Origin: SpSt-539 sp964549445
GTDB taxonomy: Bacteria; Planctomycetota; Phycisphaerae; UBA1845; UTPLA1
Assembly (NCBI GenBank): GCA_964549445.1
Contig: CAZJVS010000017.1
Span: 1 to 64,000, forward strand
Direction: 5' to 3'
DNA: 64,000 nt
Both the position numbers and the translations under genes were made by a program. This document shows positions 27,221 through 35,520 of this stretch, piece by piece. Below the pieces are notes generated by a model, which saw only the letters and a program-made list of their open reading frames with translations, was not told where the DNA came from and did not search any database. Each line of letters starts with the position of its first letter. Positions within the stretch are counted from its first letter, which is position 1.

Positions 27221-27679
27221 ATGGGTGCAATTCTTGTCCTGACGCCGCTCGTCGTGGCATCGTGGCCCGCCATCACCGCCGCAATTGCGGGGGCCGCCGC
27301 AAGCTTGGGTTTCTCCGTGGCTTCAGCCGCAACAGCTGGCGAACACCAGGTCCGAGCACCGGGCAAGCGCGTCGAAACCGAGATCGAAAACAGCGAAGTG
27401 CTTTCCGAGAATCTCGCCCGCGGCGAAAAAATTATCATTCAAAAGGGCGACATCACAATCGAGTTTGGCCAGGACGAGCGGGGCGCGTGCACCGTCTGCG
27501 TAACCGGCGAAAAGCACTCCGAGAAGGAGTTGAAGGCGATTGGTGAGGACGTTGGCGGACGCGTCGTCCAGCAGTTTGTCTATCACAAGCTCATGACGGA
27601 GCTGAAGAAGCGAAAGTACTCAATCGTCGAGGAACAGGTCCAGACGGATCAGTCCGTCCGCGTCCGCGTGCGACTCTAA
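27221..27679 (+). CDS. DUF1257-like (Ycf35-related) protein
   Basis: 152 residues from ATG 27221 behind AGAGGAGTGACC. The N-terminus is hydrophobic and Ala-rich (LVVASWPAITAAIAGAAASLG). The middle has a short beta-rich region (KIIIQKGDITIEFGQDERG). The C-terminus, VVQQFVYHKLMTELKKRKYS then VEEQVQTDQSVRVRVRL, matches the conserved end of DUF1257 as I remember it (x-Q-x-Y-A-Y-H-K-...-EEExQxDGSIRLxxRR). DUF1257 includes plastid Ycf35. The N-terminal membrane-like segment is not usual. Family assignment moderate; function unknown. Confidence 0.75.
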   Translation: MGAILVLTPLVVASWPAITAAIAGAAASLGFSVASAATAGEHQVRAPGKRVETEIENSEVLSENLARGEKIIIQKGDITIEFGQDERGACTVCVTGEKHSEKELKAIGEDVGGRVVQQFVYHKLMTELKKRKYSIVEEQVQTDQSVRVRVRL

Positions 27680-27695
27680 GGGGAGGCTAGGAAAA

Positions 27696-27908
27696 ATGGA
27701 TCGACCCGAGTTTGCCATTACGATCAAGAAGGACGGAAGGGTTTCGGTCGAGGTGAAGGGCGTGAAGGGCAAGCGCTGCATTGAACTTGCGGATCTCATC
27801 CGGGAGATCGTCGGCCGTGAAGATCAACGAAAGCTGACGGCCGACTACTACGCTACTGAGGGCAAAGTGCGAATCGACGCGCGAGTTCAGCAAGCGCCCG
27901 GTAGCTGA
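27696..27908 (+). CDS. DUF2997-like small protein
   Basis: 70 residues. It has the DUF2997 pattern: FAITIKKDGRVSVEVKGVKG, then KCxEL-type KGKRCIELADLI, then a T-A-D-Y-Y element (KLTADYYATEG). DUF2997 proteins are typically 60-80 residues and occur beside DUF1257 and Ycf46-type ATPases in cyanobacteria and other bacteria. GGGGAGGC lies 8-10 bases before the ATG. The single conserved Cys could be functional. Position and pattern agree, but the biochemical role is not known. Confidence 0.82.
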   Translation: MDRPEFAITIKKDGRVSVEVKGVKGKRCIELADLIREIVGREDQRKLTADYYATEGKVRIDARVQQAPGS

Positions 27909-27931
27909 CGCAGAGAATCGAGGGACCTGCA

Positions 27932-28954
27932 ATGCAGTGTCCGAGTTGCGGCTTCGAGAACATCCCCGGCATGGCGAACTGCGTTCGCTGCCATACTTTG
28001 CTCAATCTCTCCGATGTCTCCGTCGTTCCGGGGCGTGCATCCGCGCTGCACTGGAATACGCGTTTCACGCGGGCGCGTAACGCGATCCGCTCGGCGCTTT
28101 CCATCCCCCGAATCGGAAATCCACTGGCGCGCATGGCCCCACGCTGGGGGGCAGCCATACCGTGGGATGCACTCGTCCGCTCGTTCGTGCCAGGCCTTGG
28201 GCAGCTTTACGAAAAACGCCGTTGGCCTGGATGGATCCTGATGTCCGCCTGGTTCCTTTGCCTTCTCGCAGGGCTACTGACGTTTCCCGGCTGGCTGAGT
28301 GCGTGGTGCATTACGTTTGCAATCGTCACCCAGGTGGTTGCCGTCATCTCGCTGCTGCGCGGACACATGCTTGGGCGTTCGACGGTGGCTGCTGCGCTAC
28401 TTGGAGTCCTGTTATTCCTCGGACTTCGGACTTTCGTCTATCAACCAATCGGCTGGCTCGCCGGGCGCTGGGCGCAGCCGTTGATTGTGCCCGATGGCCT
28501 TCTCAAGAATCCTGTTCTGCAACCCGGCGACGGTGTCCTTGTTTCAGGATCTCGTACACAGGACACGGAGTTACGTCGCGGCGACCTGGTCCTTTACGAG
28601 GTTCCCCAGGCAATCGGCTATCCGGTACAGATTGCCGTCGGACACGGAATCGATCGCATCGTCGGCATTCCCGGCGACACCGTCGAGATCAGGTCTGGAC
28701 GCATTCTCGTGAACGACCAGCCACCGGCCGCCGGAGAAGTCCCGCTCGGTCCGCTCGATCGCTTTCCCGATCGAACGCTGATTCTCGAGCGGGATCAATA
28801 TCTAATCCTCCCGACCCGCCTCGGCCTCGTGATGGCTCTGCCAAACAACCAAGCCGGTCTGCTTTATCGGTTGTGCGTGGTCGATCGTTCGGCCATTGCC
28901 GGTAGAATTTTCTACCGACTCAAGCCGTGGTCCCGATTCGGACCGATTGATTGA
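27932..28954 (+). CDS. Zinc-ribbon membrane protein with inactive signal-peptidase-I (S26) domain
   Basis: 340 residues. The N-terminus is a zinc ribbon, CPSCGFENIPGMANCVRCHTLL. Several hydrophobic segments follow (about 85-155: WILMSAWFLCLLAGLLTFPGW, TVAAALLGVLLFLGLRTFVY). The C-terminal domain is S26-like: LQPGDGVLVSGSR, LRRGDLVLYEVP, DRIVGIPGDTVEIRSGRILV. In active SPase I the serine lies in GSMxPTL and the lysine in x-KRxxGLPGD. Here these sites read LLKNPVL and GIDRIVGIPGD, so both dyad residues are absent, as is box E. It probably binds rather than cuts an exported or membrane protein. Starts 23 bases after the DUF2997 gene. Confidence 0.83.
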   Translation: MQCPSCGFENIPGMANCVRCHTLLNLSDVSVVPGRASALHWNTRFTRARNAIRSALSIPRIGNPLARMAPRWGAAIPWDALVRSFVPGLGQLYEKRRWPGWILMSAWFLCLLAGLLTFPGWLSAWCITFAIVTQVVAVISLLRGHMLGRSTVAAALLGVLLFLGLRTFVYQPIGWLAGRWAQPLIVPDGLLKNPVLQPGDGVLVSGSRTQDTELRRGDLVLYEVPQAIGYPVQIAVGHGIDRIVGIPGDTVEIRSGRILVNDQPPAAGEVPLGPLDRFPDRTLILERDQYLILPTRLGLVMALPNNQAGLLYRLCVVDRSAIAGRIFYRLKPWSRFGPID

Positions 28955-28960
28955 GTACTC

Positions 28961-29746
28961 ATGCCAGGACGATTTTCCAATCTTGAGTTTGATGACAAGC
29001 GCCGATCGGAGAGTGATGAGGGCACTCGTACTCACCACGAACGCGATGCGTGGCACCATCTCGAACAGGCCAATCAGGCTCATCGCGACGGTCGCTTTGA
29101 GGAGGCTCTTCGCCTCTACACGCGATGCCTGCAGGAAGACCGCAAGCTCATTCGCGCATGGGTCGGCCAGGTCCAGATGCTGGTCAACCTCGGCGAATTT
29201 CACGAAGCCCGTGTGTGGAGCGATAAGGCGCTGGAACTCTTCCGCAATAACGGAGAATTGCTCGCCACAAAAGCTCAGGCCTGTATCCGGCTAAAGGACC
29301 GCCGCACCGCGATGGCAAGCAGCGACGGCTCCATGCAAGCGCCCGGCAGCTCTCCATGGCGTTGGATTGCTCGCGGTGACGTTTTGCTCGGCGCGCACCA
29401 AAGCCATCACGACGATTGCTTCGAGCGCGCCCTCGCCGAACCCTCTGCCGACTGGTTCGATCGAGTCATTATCGCGCGGACTTGCGCCTACTACGGCCGA
29501 TTTGCGGCGGCGATTGCTTATCTCAATCGCGCCTTGGAGCTGGAGCCCGCCAACGCATACACATGGTGCGAACTCGGTTGCTGTCAGGCCGCCGTTGGAC
29601 TCACAGGTGCGGCACGCCAGAGTCTGGATCGCTGCCTCGAGCTTCGACCGGACTGTGACGACGCCATCGATGCAATCAATCGAATGTCGCAGGCATCGTT
29701 CTGGCACTGGTTCAGAGCCGTGCTGAGACGCTGGAGCAATCGATGA
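28961..29746 (+). CDS. TPR protein of the Ycf46/PilT operon
   Basis: 261 residues, no signal peptide, probably cytoplasmic. Repeats of the TPR form are visible at about 30-63 (HLEQANQAHRDGRFEEALRL), 64-97, 165-198 (CAYYGRFAAAIAYLNRALEL) and 199-232. It likely serves as a scaffold. It starts 6 bases after the previous stop and its stop overlaps the PilT-like start (ATGA), so translation is coupled to both. Confidence 0.8.
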   Translation: MPGRFSNLEFDDKRRSESDEGTRTHHERDAWHHLEQANQAHRDGRFEEALRLYTRCLQEDRKLIRAWVGQVQMLVNLGEFHEARVWSDKALELFRNNGELLATKAQACIRLKDRRTAMASSDGSMQAPGSSPWRWIARGDVLLGAHQSHHDDCFERALAEPSADWFDRVIIARTCAYYGRFAAAIAYLNRALELEPANAYTWCELGCCQAAVGLTGAARQSLDRCLELRPDCDDAIDAINRMSQASFWHWFRAVLRRWSNR

Positions 29747-30795
29747 ACATCTCGGGTTTGCTGCGCAGCGGCAGAAAGCACAATGCCAGCGACATCCATG
29801 TACTCGTCGGCATGCCTCCCGTTCTGCGCATCGACGGCGAGATCGTAGTGGCGCGCGGCGAAACGATCTCCGCCGCCGAAGCACGAGCATTGGCGCTGGA
29901 ATGCCTGAACGACGAGCAGAAGAGAATTCTGGAATCCACTTGGCAGTTGTGCTTTTCGACAACATTTGGCGACCACGACCGCGCTCGTATCACCATCTAC
30001 ATGCGAAATGGAAATCCCGAGTTGTCTATTCGCTTGAGTGAACCAATCATCCGAACGCGCGACGAGCTTCGTCTCCCGGCCATCATCGACGACCTCGTCC
30101 GCAAACCCAACGGCCTGATAATCCTCACAGGTCCTACCGGCGTCGGGAAGACCACGACGTTTCACTACATGATTGACAGAATCAATAGCGAGAGTCGCGT
30201 CAAGATTGTCACGATCGAAGACCCGGTCGAGTACACGCACGTCTGCAAAAGAGCCATCGTCGTTCAACAGGAGTTATTGACCGATGCGAAGAGCTTTCGC
30301 GACGCCTTGATTCACGTGCTGCGGCAGGACCCGGACGTCATCTGTATCGGCGAAATGCGGGAGCGCGAGACGATGTATACGGCGTTGACGGCCGCCGAGA
30401 CCGGACATCTTGTGATTGCGACACTTCACACTCCGGACGCCATTCAGGCCGTTCAACGAATCGTCTCGGCCTTCCCCGAGGGCCAGCAAAGCGAAATCCG
30501 CTACATGCTTGCAAATACCATCCAGGCCGTCATTGCCCAGCAGTTGCTTCCGAGCTCAACGGGCGGTCAGCGCGTCCTCTGCTGCGAAGTACTCGTCGGG
30601 ACACACAGCATTCGCCATAGCATTCGCGAAAATGCAATCCACAAGATTTATTCAGACTTGCAGGCCGGCCGGAAGTACGGAATGGTCACCATGGACCATG
30701 CGCTGCTCGAACTCTATCAGAAGGGCGAAATCGCCTACGACACGGCGCTGACCATGGCGCGCGACCCGAATACCATCAAGGAACGCGTCGCGTAG
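29743..30795 (+). CDS. PilT-type secretion ATPase
   Basis: 350 residues. N-terminal PAS-like domain with ASDIHVLVGMPPVLRIDGEI, then the ATPase: Walker A GPTGVGKTT (about 128-136), Asp box region IVTIEDPVEY, Walker B ICIGEMRERET and His box GHLVIATLHT. Length and motifs match PilT/PilU, the retraction ATPases of type IV pili, although no pilin, PilB, PilC or PilD is present. It is the last gene of the cluster, coupled to the TPR gene. Its 3' end overlaps the convergent malQ by 20 bases. It may energise something other than a pilus here. Confidence 0.88.
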   Translation: MNISGLLRSGRKHNASDIHVLVGMPPVLRIDGEIVVARGETISAAEARALALECLNDEQKRILESTWQLCFSTTFGDHDRARITIYMRNGNPELSIRLSEPIIRTRDELRLPAIIDDLVRKPNGLIILTGPTGVGKTTTFHYMIDRINSESRVKIVTIEDPVEYTHVCKRAIVVQQELLTDAKSFRDALIHVLRQDPDVICIGEMRERETMYTALTAAETGHLVIATLHTPDAIQAVQRIVSAFPEGQQSEIRYMLANTIQAVIAQQLLPSSTGGQRVLCCEVLVGTHSIRHSIRENAIHKIYSDLQAGRKYGMVTMDHALLELYQKGEIAYDTALTMARDPNTIKERVA

Positions 30796-32350
30796 AATCG
30801 GCTTCAGTTCTCGCGCGCCCGTACGCTTCCGCCATCTCCCGCAGCCGCCTCGCGATCGCTGGCGTGAGCGCCCCCGCCGCCATGCGCCAACCCCAATTGC
30901 CGTCGGCGGTTCCGGGATAATTCATCCGCCCGCGCGAATCGAGCCCCAGCAAGTCCTGCACCGGAAACAGCGCCGTGTCGGCCACGCTCGCCAAAGCGGC
31001 CCGAATCAGCTCCCAGTGAATCTCCTGCCCGTCGCTGCCGAGATAGCGACCGATGAACGCCAGCTCCCGCGCCGCCTTCTCCCCACCACGCTTCCGCGCC
31101 CGCTTCTGAACCGACTTGTACCACCCCACGGTCGTGTCGTTGTCGTGAGTCCCCGTGTACACCGCGAACCGCCGCCCGTAGTTGTGCGGAAGGTTCGTGT
31201 TGTCCGCCGTCCCATGACCGAATCCATATTGCAGTATCTTCAAGCCCGGAAACGCGAATCGATCGCGCAGCGCGAAGACGCCCGGAGTCACCTTGCCGAC
31301 GTCTTCCGCGATGATCGGCAACTCACCCATCTTCCGGATGATCGCGCCAAAGAAATCCGCATCCGGCCCCGGAATCCATTTCCCTCGCTCAGCCGTCTTA
31401 TGATCGCCCGGCACGCTCCAATATCGATGAAAGCCGATGAAGTGGTCGATCCGCGCCACGTCGAACAACTCGAAGTTCGCTCGAAACCGCGCCACCCACC
31501 AGTCATACCCCCGCCGCTTCATCACATCCCATCGATAAAGCGGGTTCCCCCACAACTGCCCCGTCTTGGCGAAATGGTCCGGCGGAACGCCTCCGACCGC
31601 TGCCGCGTTTCCGTCGCGGTCGAGCTGAAACACCTCGCGATTAGCCCAAACGTCGGACGAGTCGTGCGACACATAAATCGGGATGTCGCCGATCAGTCCC
31701 ACGCCGCGCTCGCGGCAGTGCGCTCGCAGCCCGTCCCACTGCCGTCGAAACTGATACTGCACGAACTCGTGAAATCGGATCTCGCGTTCCAGCCGTTTCC
31801 GCAGCCAGCCGATGGCCGCCTTCTGCCGATCCCGAATCTCAACCGGCCACTCCGTCCACGGCCGCTGCCGACACACCAGCTTCAGCGCGCAAAACAGCGC
31901 ATGATCTTCCAGCCAGCGCCGCTGCGACCGCCGAAACTTCTCAAACCGCCGCCGTTCACTCGCCCGCCCCACCGCTTCCCATCTTCCAAACGCCAGCCGC
32001 AGCCGCGACTCGCGAAACTTCCCCACCGCGCCAAAGTTCACCCGATCGGCCCGCGCCCCGCGCGGCGGCCGCAACTCCGCCCCGCGCAGCAAGCCATGTT
32101 CGCCCAGTTCGTCGAGACTGATTAGATTCGGATTGCCGGCGAGTGCAGAAGGAGATTGATAAGGCGAATTGCCGCCCCCGACTGGAGCGACAGGCAGCAT
32201 CTGCCACCATCGCTGACCGGCCGCGCCGAGAAAATCCGCGAACCGATACGCCGACGGGCCAAGATCTCCGCTTCCATGTCGACCGGGCAACGACGTCACG
32301 TGCAGCAACACGCCGGACGAGCGCCGCGAGAGAATATCCACCGACTTCAT
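30776..32350 (-). CDS. malQ: 4-alpha-glucanotransferase (amylomaltase)
   Basis: 524 residues from ATG 32350 (MKSVDILSRRSSGVLLHVTSLPG), with GGAG about 11 bases upstream; an in-frame start at 32374 is less likely. GH77 signatures: GVLLHVTSLPGRHGSGDLG, WWQMLPVAPVG, SPYQSPSA, FDVARIDHFIGF (nucleophile Asp), IIAEDVGKV (acid/base Glu) and TGTHDNDTTVGW (third Asp). The enzyme disproportionates maltodextrins in the cytoplasm during glycogen or starch turnover. It is convergent with, and overlaps, the PilT-like gene, and is divergent from ribH. Confidence 0.95.
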   Translation of the reverse strand: MKSVDILSRRSSGVLLHVTSLPGRHGSGDLGPSAYRFADFLGAAGQRWWQMLPVAPVGGGNSPYQSPSALAGNPNLISLDELGEHGLLRGAELRPPRGARADRVNFGAVGKFRESRLRLAFGRWEAVGRASERRRFEKFRRSQRRWLEDHALFCALKLVCRQRPWTEWPVEIRDRQKAAIGWLRKRLEREIRFHEFVQYQFRRQWDGLRAHCRERGVGLIGDIPIYVSHDSSDVWANREVFQLDRDGNAAAVGGVPPDHFAKTGQLWGNPLYRWDVMKRRGYDWWVARFRANFELFDVARIDHFIGFHRYWSVPGDHKTAERGKWIPGPDADFFGAIIRKMGELPIIAEDVGKVTPGVFALRDRFAFPGLKILQYGFGHGTADNTNLPHNYGRRFAVYTGTHDNDTTVGWYKSVQKRARKRGGEKAARELAFIGRYLGSDGQEIHWELIRAALASVADTALFPVQDLLGLDSRGRMNYPGTADGNWGWRMAAGALTPAIARRLREMAEAYGRARTEADSTRRVP

Positions 32351-32460
32351 CAGAAATCCGACTCCGCGCCCCACGTGTGCGGGGCGTCGGATTATCTGAG
32401 TTTCGCCGCCGCTCGCAAGTCCGGATCACGCGCGACATCCCCTCAACCGCTCTGTCGCGT

Positions 32461-32489
32461 TTGCGACGCCTGCGCCGCGCAGCTAAACT
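32461..32489 (+). promoter_or_regulatory. ribH promoter
   Basis: TTGCGA (32461-32466), 17-base spacer, TAAACT (32484-32489), ending 8 bases before ATG 32498, which lacks a Shine-Dalgarno. The mRNA is likely leaderless. Confidence 0.5.
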
Positions 32490-32497
32490 ACCGGCCA

Positions 32498-32983
32498 ATG
32501 GCCCCCATGATTCAAGGAGAATTGACCGGCCACGCGGGCCGCTTCGGGATCGTTGTCAGCCGATATAACGAGTCTGTCACGTCGCGGCTGCTGAACGGCG
32601 CGGTCGATGCCCTCAAACGCCACGGCGTTTCCGACGACCGCATCACCACCGTCTCGGTTCCCGGTGCATGGGAGATTGGCTTGGCCGCTCAGGAGCTGCT
32701 CGCGACCCATCGCTTCGCGGCGATCATCTGCCTCGGCGCCGTCATTCGCGGCGAGACGACGCATCACGAGCACATCGGAGCCGCTGCGGCTCGCGCCATC
32801 GCAGATCTCTCGATCCGCTCCGGCGTCCCCGTCGCCTTCGGCGTGCTCACGGCCGAGTCCGATGAACAGGCCGACGAACGGGCCGGTGGCAAGCACGGCA
32901 ACAAAGGCGAAGAAGCGGCCCTCGCGGCCCTGGAAATGGTCGGCCTGCTGACGAAAATTCGCGACAAGGGCCGGGAGAAGTAA
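32498..32983 (+). CDS. ribH: 6,7-dimethyl-8-ribityllumazine synthase
   Basis: 161 residues from ATG 32498 (a second ATG at 32507 is also possible). It makes the riboflavin precursor lumazine from 5-amino-6-ribitylaminouracil and 3,4-dihydroxy-2-butanone 4-phosphate. Family motifs: GIVVSRYNESVTSRLLNGA, VPGAWEIGLAAQELL, CLGAVIRGETTHHEHIGAAA (substrate loop and catalytic His) and PVAFGVLTAESDEQADERAG. Followed by nusB, the usual partner, then ftsY and envelope genes in one direction. Confidence 0.95.
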   Translation: MAPMIQGELTGHAGRFGIVVSRYNESVTSRLLNGAVDALKRHGVSDDRITTVSVPGAWEIGLAAQELLATHRFAAIICLGAVIRGETTHHEHIGAAAARAIADLSIRSGVPVAFGVLTAESDEQADERAGGKHGNKGEEAALAALEMVGLLTKIRDKGREK

Positions 32984-33054
32984 TCGACGGGGGTTGTTCG
33001 GCGGGTACGGCGCCATCAGCCGGCCTCGTCTCCACCCCTCACGAGTCAACGTGC

Positions 33055-33471
33055 ATGAATCCCAGACGACAAGGACGAATCTTGGCGATGCAGGTGCTCT
33101 GTCAGTTTGACGTTCAGGGCGATCGCTTCGTCGTGGAACTCGACAGCTTCCTGTCACACGCCGACGCATCGGCGGACGCAAAGCGCTATGCCCGCGAGCT
33201 CGTCGCACAGGTCCGCGCGAAGTCTGCTGAATACGACGACCTCATTCGCAAGACTTCCGAGCACTGGGACCTCGCCCGCATCTCTATCGTCGATCGCAAC
33301 ATCGTTCGCGTCGGCATCTGCGAACTCTGCGAGCATCACGATGTGCCTTCTCCCGTTGCCATCAACGAGGCCGTCGACATTGCCAAGGAATTCGGCGCCG
33401 CCGAGTCCGGCGCATTCGTCAACGGCGTCCTCGACGCCGTGCGCACGGCCGGCCAGCCCGCGAGTACGTAA
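33055..33471 (+). CDS. nusB: Transcription antitermination factor NusB
   Basis: 138 residues, close to the usual length. The NusB fold is helical and RNA-binding; it partners NusE (S10) at boxA of rRNA leader transcripts. Visible motifs: RRQGRILAMQVLCQFD, then DRNIVRVGICELCEH and PSPVAINEAVDIAKEFGAAESGAFVNGVLDA. It lies 71 bases after ribH and 3 bases before ftsY. No strong ribosome binding site is visible. Confidence 0.93.
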   Translation: MNPRRQGRILAMQVLCQFDVQGDRFVVELDSFLSHADASADAKRYARELVAQVRAKSAEYDDLIRKTSEHWDLARISIVDRNIVRVGICELCEHHDVPSPVAINEAVDIAKEFGAAESGAFVNGVLDAVRTAGQPAST

Positions 33472-33474
33472 CCC

Positions 33475-34389
33475 ATGGGATTGTTCGACCGCTTCAAAGC
33501 CGCCCTCTCGAAGACCCGCGAAAAGGTCGTCTCGAGTTTCAAGTCCATCTTGCCGTTCGGCCGCAAGATCGACGAACAGATTCTCACTCAACTCGAAGAG
33601 ACCATGCTCCGCGACGACATGGGCCCCGCCACGACCACGCGGCTGATCGACGAAGTTCGCACCGCCTGGAAGGCCGGCAAGGTAAACGAGACGCAGGAAA
33701 TCATCCCCTTCCTCAAGCAGCGCGTCGTCGAGTACTGGCCGCCCGACGTCCGCGGCATCAACTTTGTCGAAGGCGGTCCGACCGTCATTCTCGTCGCCGG
33801 CATCAACGGTTCCGGCAAGACCACCAGCGTCGCAAAGCTCGCCAAGTGGCTCACCAGCCAGAAGAAAAAAGTCATCCTCGCCGCCTGCGACACGTTCCGC
33901 GCCGCCGCCGTCGAGCAACTCTCAATCTGGGCCAGCCGCTGCGGCGTCGAGATCATCAAGCACGCCCAGGGCGCCGACCCGGGTGCCGTCGCCTACGACG
34001 CCTGCGAGGCCGCCGTCTCGCGCAAGGCCGACGTCCTGCTCGTCGACACCGCCGGCCGCCTCCACACGCAGGACAACCTCATGCGCGAGCTTTCAAAAAT
34101 CGAGCGCGTCGTCGCCAAGAAAATCCCCACCGCGCCGCACGAAGTCCTGCTCGTACTCGACGCCACCATCGGCCAGAACGCCATCAATCAGGCGAAGGTC
34201 TTCAGCCAGCACGTCAAGGTGACCGGCATCATCCTCGCCAAGCTCGACGGCTCTGCGAAGGGCGGCATCGTCGTCGGCATCCGCGATCAGATAAATGTCC
34301 CCGTCAAATTCGTCGGCCTCGGCGAAACGGTCGACGACATGGAGCCCTTCGACCCGTCAACCTTCGTCGAGGCATTGTTCAGTGAGTAG
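33475..34389 (+). CDS. ftsY: Signal recognition particle receptor FtsY
   Basis: 304 residues, without the long acidic N-terminal domain of the Escherichia coli protein. SRP-type GTPase: N domain (MGLFDRFKAALSKTREKVV), G1 GINGSGKTT (about 108-116), CDTFRAAAVEQL, DTAGRLHTQDNLMREL, and the G4/G5 region TGIILAKLDGSAKGG, GLGETVDDMEPFDP. It receives SRP-bound ribosomes at the membrane and delivers membrane proteins to the translocon. Translationally linked to the following lipoprotein gene, whose GTG lies inside its stop region. Confidence 0.95.
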   Translation: MGLFDRFKAALSKTREKVVSSFKSILPFGRKIDEQILTQLEETMLRDDMGPATTTRLIDEVRTAWKAGKVNETQEIIPFLKQRVVEYWPPDVRGINFVEGGPTVILVAGINGSGKTTSVAKLAKWLTSQKKKVILAACDTFRAAAVEQLSIWASRCGVEIIKHAQGADPGAVAYDACEAAVSRKADVLLVDTAGRLHTQDNLMRELSKIERVVAKKIPTAPHEVLLVLDATIGQNAINQAKVFSQHVKVTGIILAKLDGSAKGGIVVGIRDQINVPVKFVGLGETVDDMEPFDPSTFVEALFSE

Positions 34390-35287
34390 CGTCAACCCAC
34401 GATTACTGTTCGCCACGTCCATGATCGCCATTGGTCTGGCGAGCGGTTGCGGCCCGCAAGCCGAGTACCAGGTCGCGATGAACGCCCCCTGGTGCGACGA
34501 GTACACCGCCCCCTCGCGCCCGGCTGGCGATGCGTCGCTGCTCCTGCCGCCGACGATCGTTCAGTGGCATTCCCGCCTCGACGCGCAGGCCCTCAGCAAC
34601 GAGGCCCGCGCCAAGGCCGCCGGCCGCAACGCCGTCTACGTCTACACCCGCCGCACGCTCGCGGCCCATACGGGAGGCGGCGCGGGTCCCGAGCGAATCT
34701 GGATCGTCGAGGCCCGCCTCGGCAAGCGTTACCTGCCGCGCGGCAACGCCGGCTGGTCCGGCCCAAGCGGAACGATGCCGCTTCGCGCCGCGGCCGACGC
34801 ATACTCCCGCGAATTAGGCGTCCCAATCCAGATCAACAGTTACGTCGACGCCAACATGTCAGTTTCCGCTCCCGGCGGCATTCGCGACCCGCGTGACTCC
34901 TTCGTGCGGATGCTCGTCGAACGAAATCTCTTCGTCGCTGAATGGGAGTTCCTCCCCCTGACGGTCCGCTCGTACGAATGCTCCAGCAAGTCCGCCTTCC
35001 TCGATGCCGTTACCGCCGTGGCGGACGAACTTCAAAGCCGTCCCGCGCCGGCGTCGATCACGGTCGTCCCGGCCGCCACCTGGTACGCCGCCGCAACCAA
35101 GGCGCAGGAAGACGTCATCGAATCCCTGACCAAGCGTCTCGAGGGCAACGGCCTGGCCGGAAAACTCCGCACGACGATTGCCCTGCCGACTCCTTCCATG
35201 CTCTCTGACGACCAACGCGTCGCACTGCGACAGGCCGCTTTCGCCATGGCCGCGCAGGTCGCCCCCGGCTCGGAGGCCACCCATTGA
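34382..35287 (+). CDS. Hypothetical lipoprotein
   Basis: 301 residues from GTG 34382, overlapping the end of ftsY (stop 34387-34389); ATG 34421 is an alternative. A lipoprotein signal ends at GLASGC. The body has no recognised domain, though YVYTRRTLAAHTGG and GPERIWIVEARLGKRYLP suggest beta-rich structure, and the C-terminal half is helical (DVIESLTKRLEGNGLAGKLR). It may report on or stabilise the envelope; its place directly after ftsY is suggestive but not conclusive. Confidence 0.75.
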   Translation: MSSVNPRLLFATSMIAIGLASGCGPQAEYQVAMNAPWCDEYTAPSRPAGDASLLLPPTIVQWHSRLDAQALSNEARAKAAGRNAVYVYTRRTLAAHTGGGAGPERIWIVEARLGKRYLPRGNAGWSGPSGTMPLRAAADAYSRELGVPIQINSYVDANMSVSAPGGIRDPRDSFVRMLVERNLFVAEWEFLPLTVRSYECSSKSAFLDAVTAVADELQSRPAPASITVVPAATWYAAATKAQEDVIESLTKRLEGNGLAGKLRTTIALPTPSMLSDDQRVALRQAAFAMAAQVAPGSEATH

Positions 35288-35520
35288 CCGCGGCCGAGCC
35301 GCAGCCGCTCCAATGCGCCGCATGCGGCCTCGCCCTCTCCGACGATACGCCTGCAATCTGCCCCGCCTGTGGCGCCGACCTCGCCGCCCCCAACTCCGTC
35401 ATGCTGCACGCGACCGCCGGCCGCGGCACGCGCCTGATCGCATGGCTCGCACTCGCCTCGCTCGCGGCGATTCTACTCGCGGCCATGTGGCTGCTGTTTC
35501 GACACCCCGCCCGTCCGTGA
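35284..35520 (+). CDS. Small zinc-ribbon protein with one membrane helix
   Basis: 78 residues from TTG 35284, overlapping the previous stop as TTGA. One zinc ribbon, CAACGLALSDDTPAICPACGADL, is followed by a transmembrane helix (LIAWLALASLAAILLAAMWLLF). It is another member of the ribbon-plus-membrane class seen at 672-1112 and 10075-10542. The stop-start overlap and the lack of any other start before residue 40 support TTG. Function unknown. Confidence 0.68.
   Translation: MTAAEPQPLQCAACGLALSDDTPAICPACGADLAAPNSVMLHATAGRGTRLIAWLALASLAAILLAAMWLLFRHPARP

Noticed and set aside
27932..28954. Active signal peptidase I (lepB)
   Set aside because: Ser and Lys of the dyad are not present at the aligned positions.
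29743..30795. Type IV pilus biogenesis locus
   Set aside because: PilT-like ATPase alone; no prepilin, PilB, PilC, PilM-Q or PilD in the cluster. The signal-peptidase-like gene is S26, not a prepilin peptidase.
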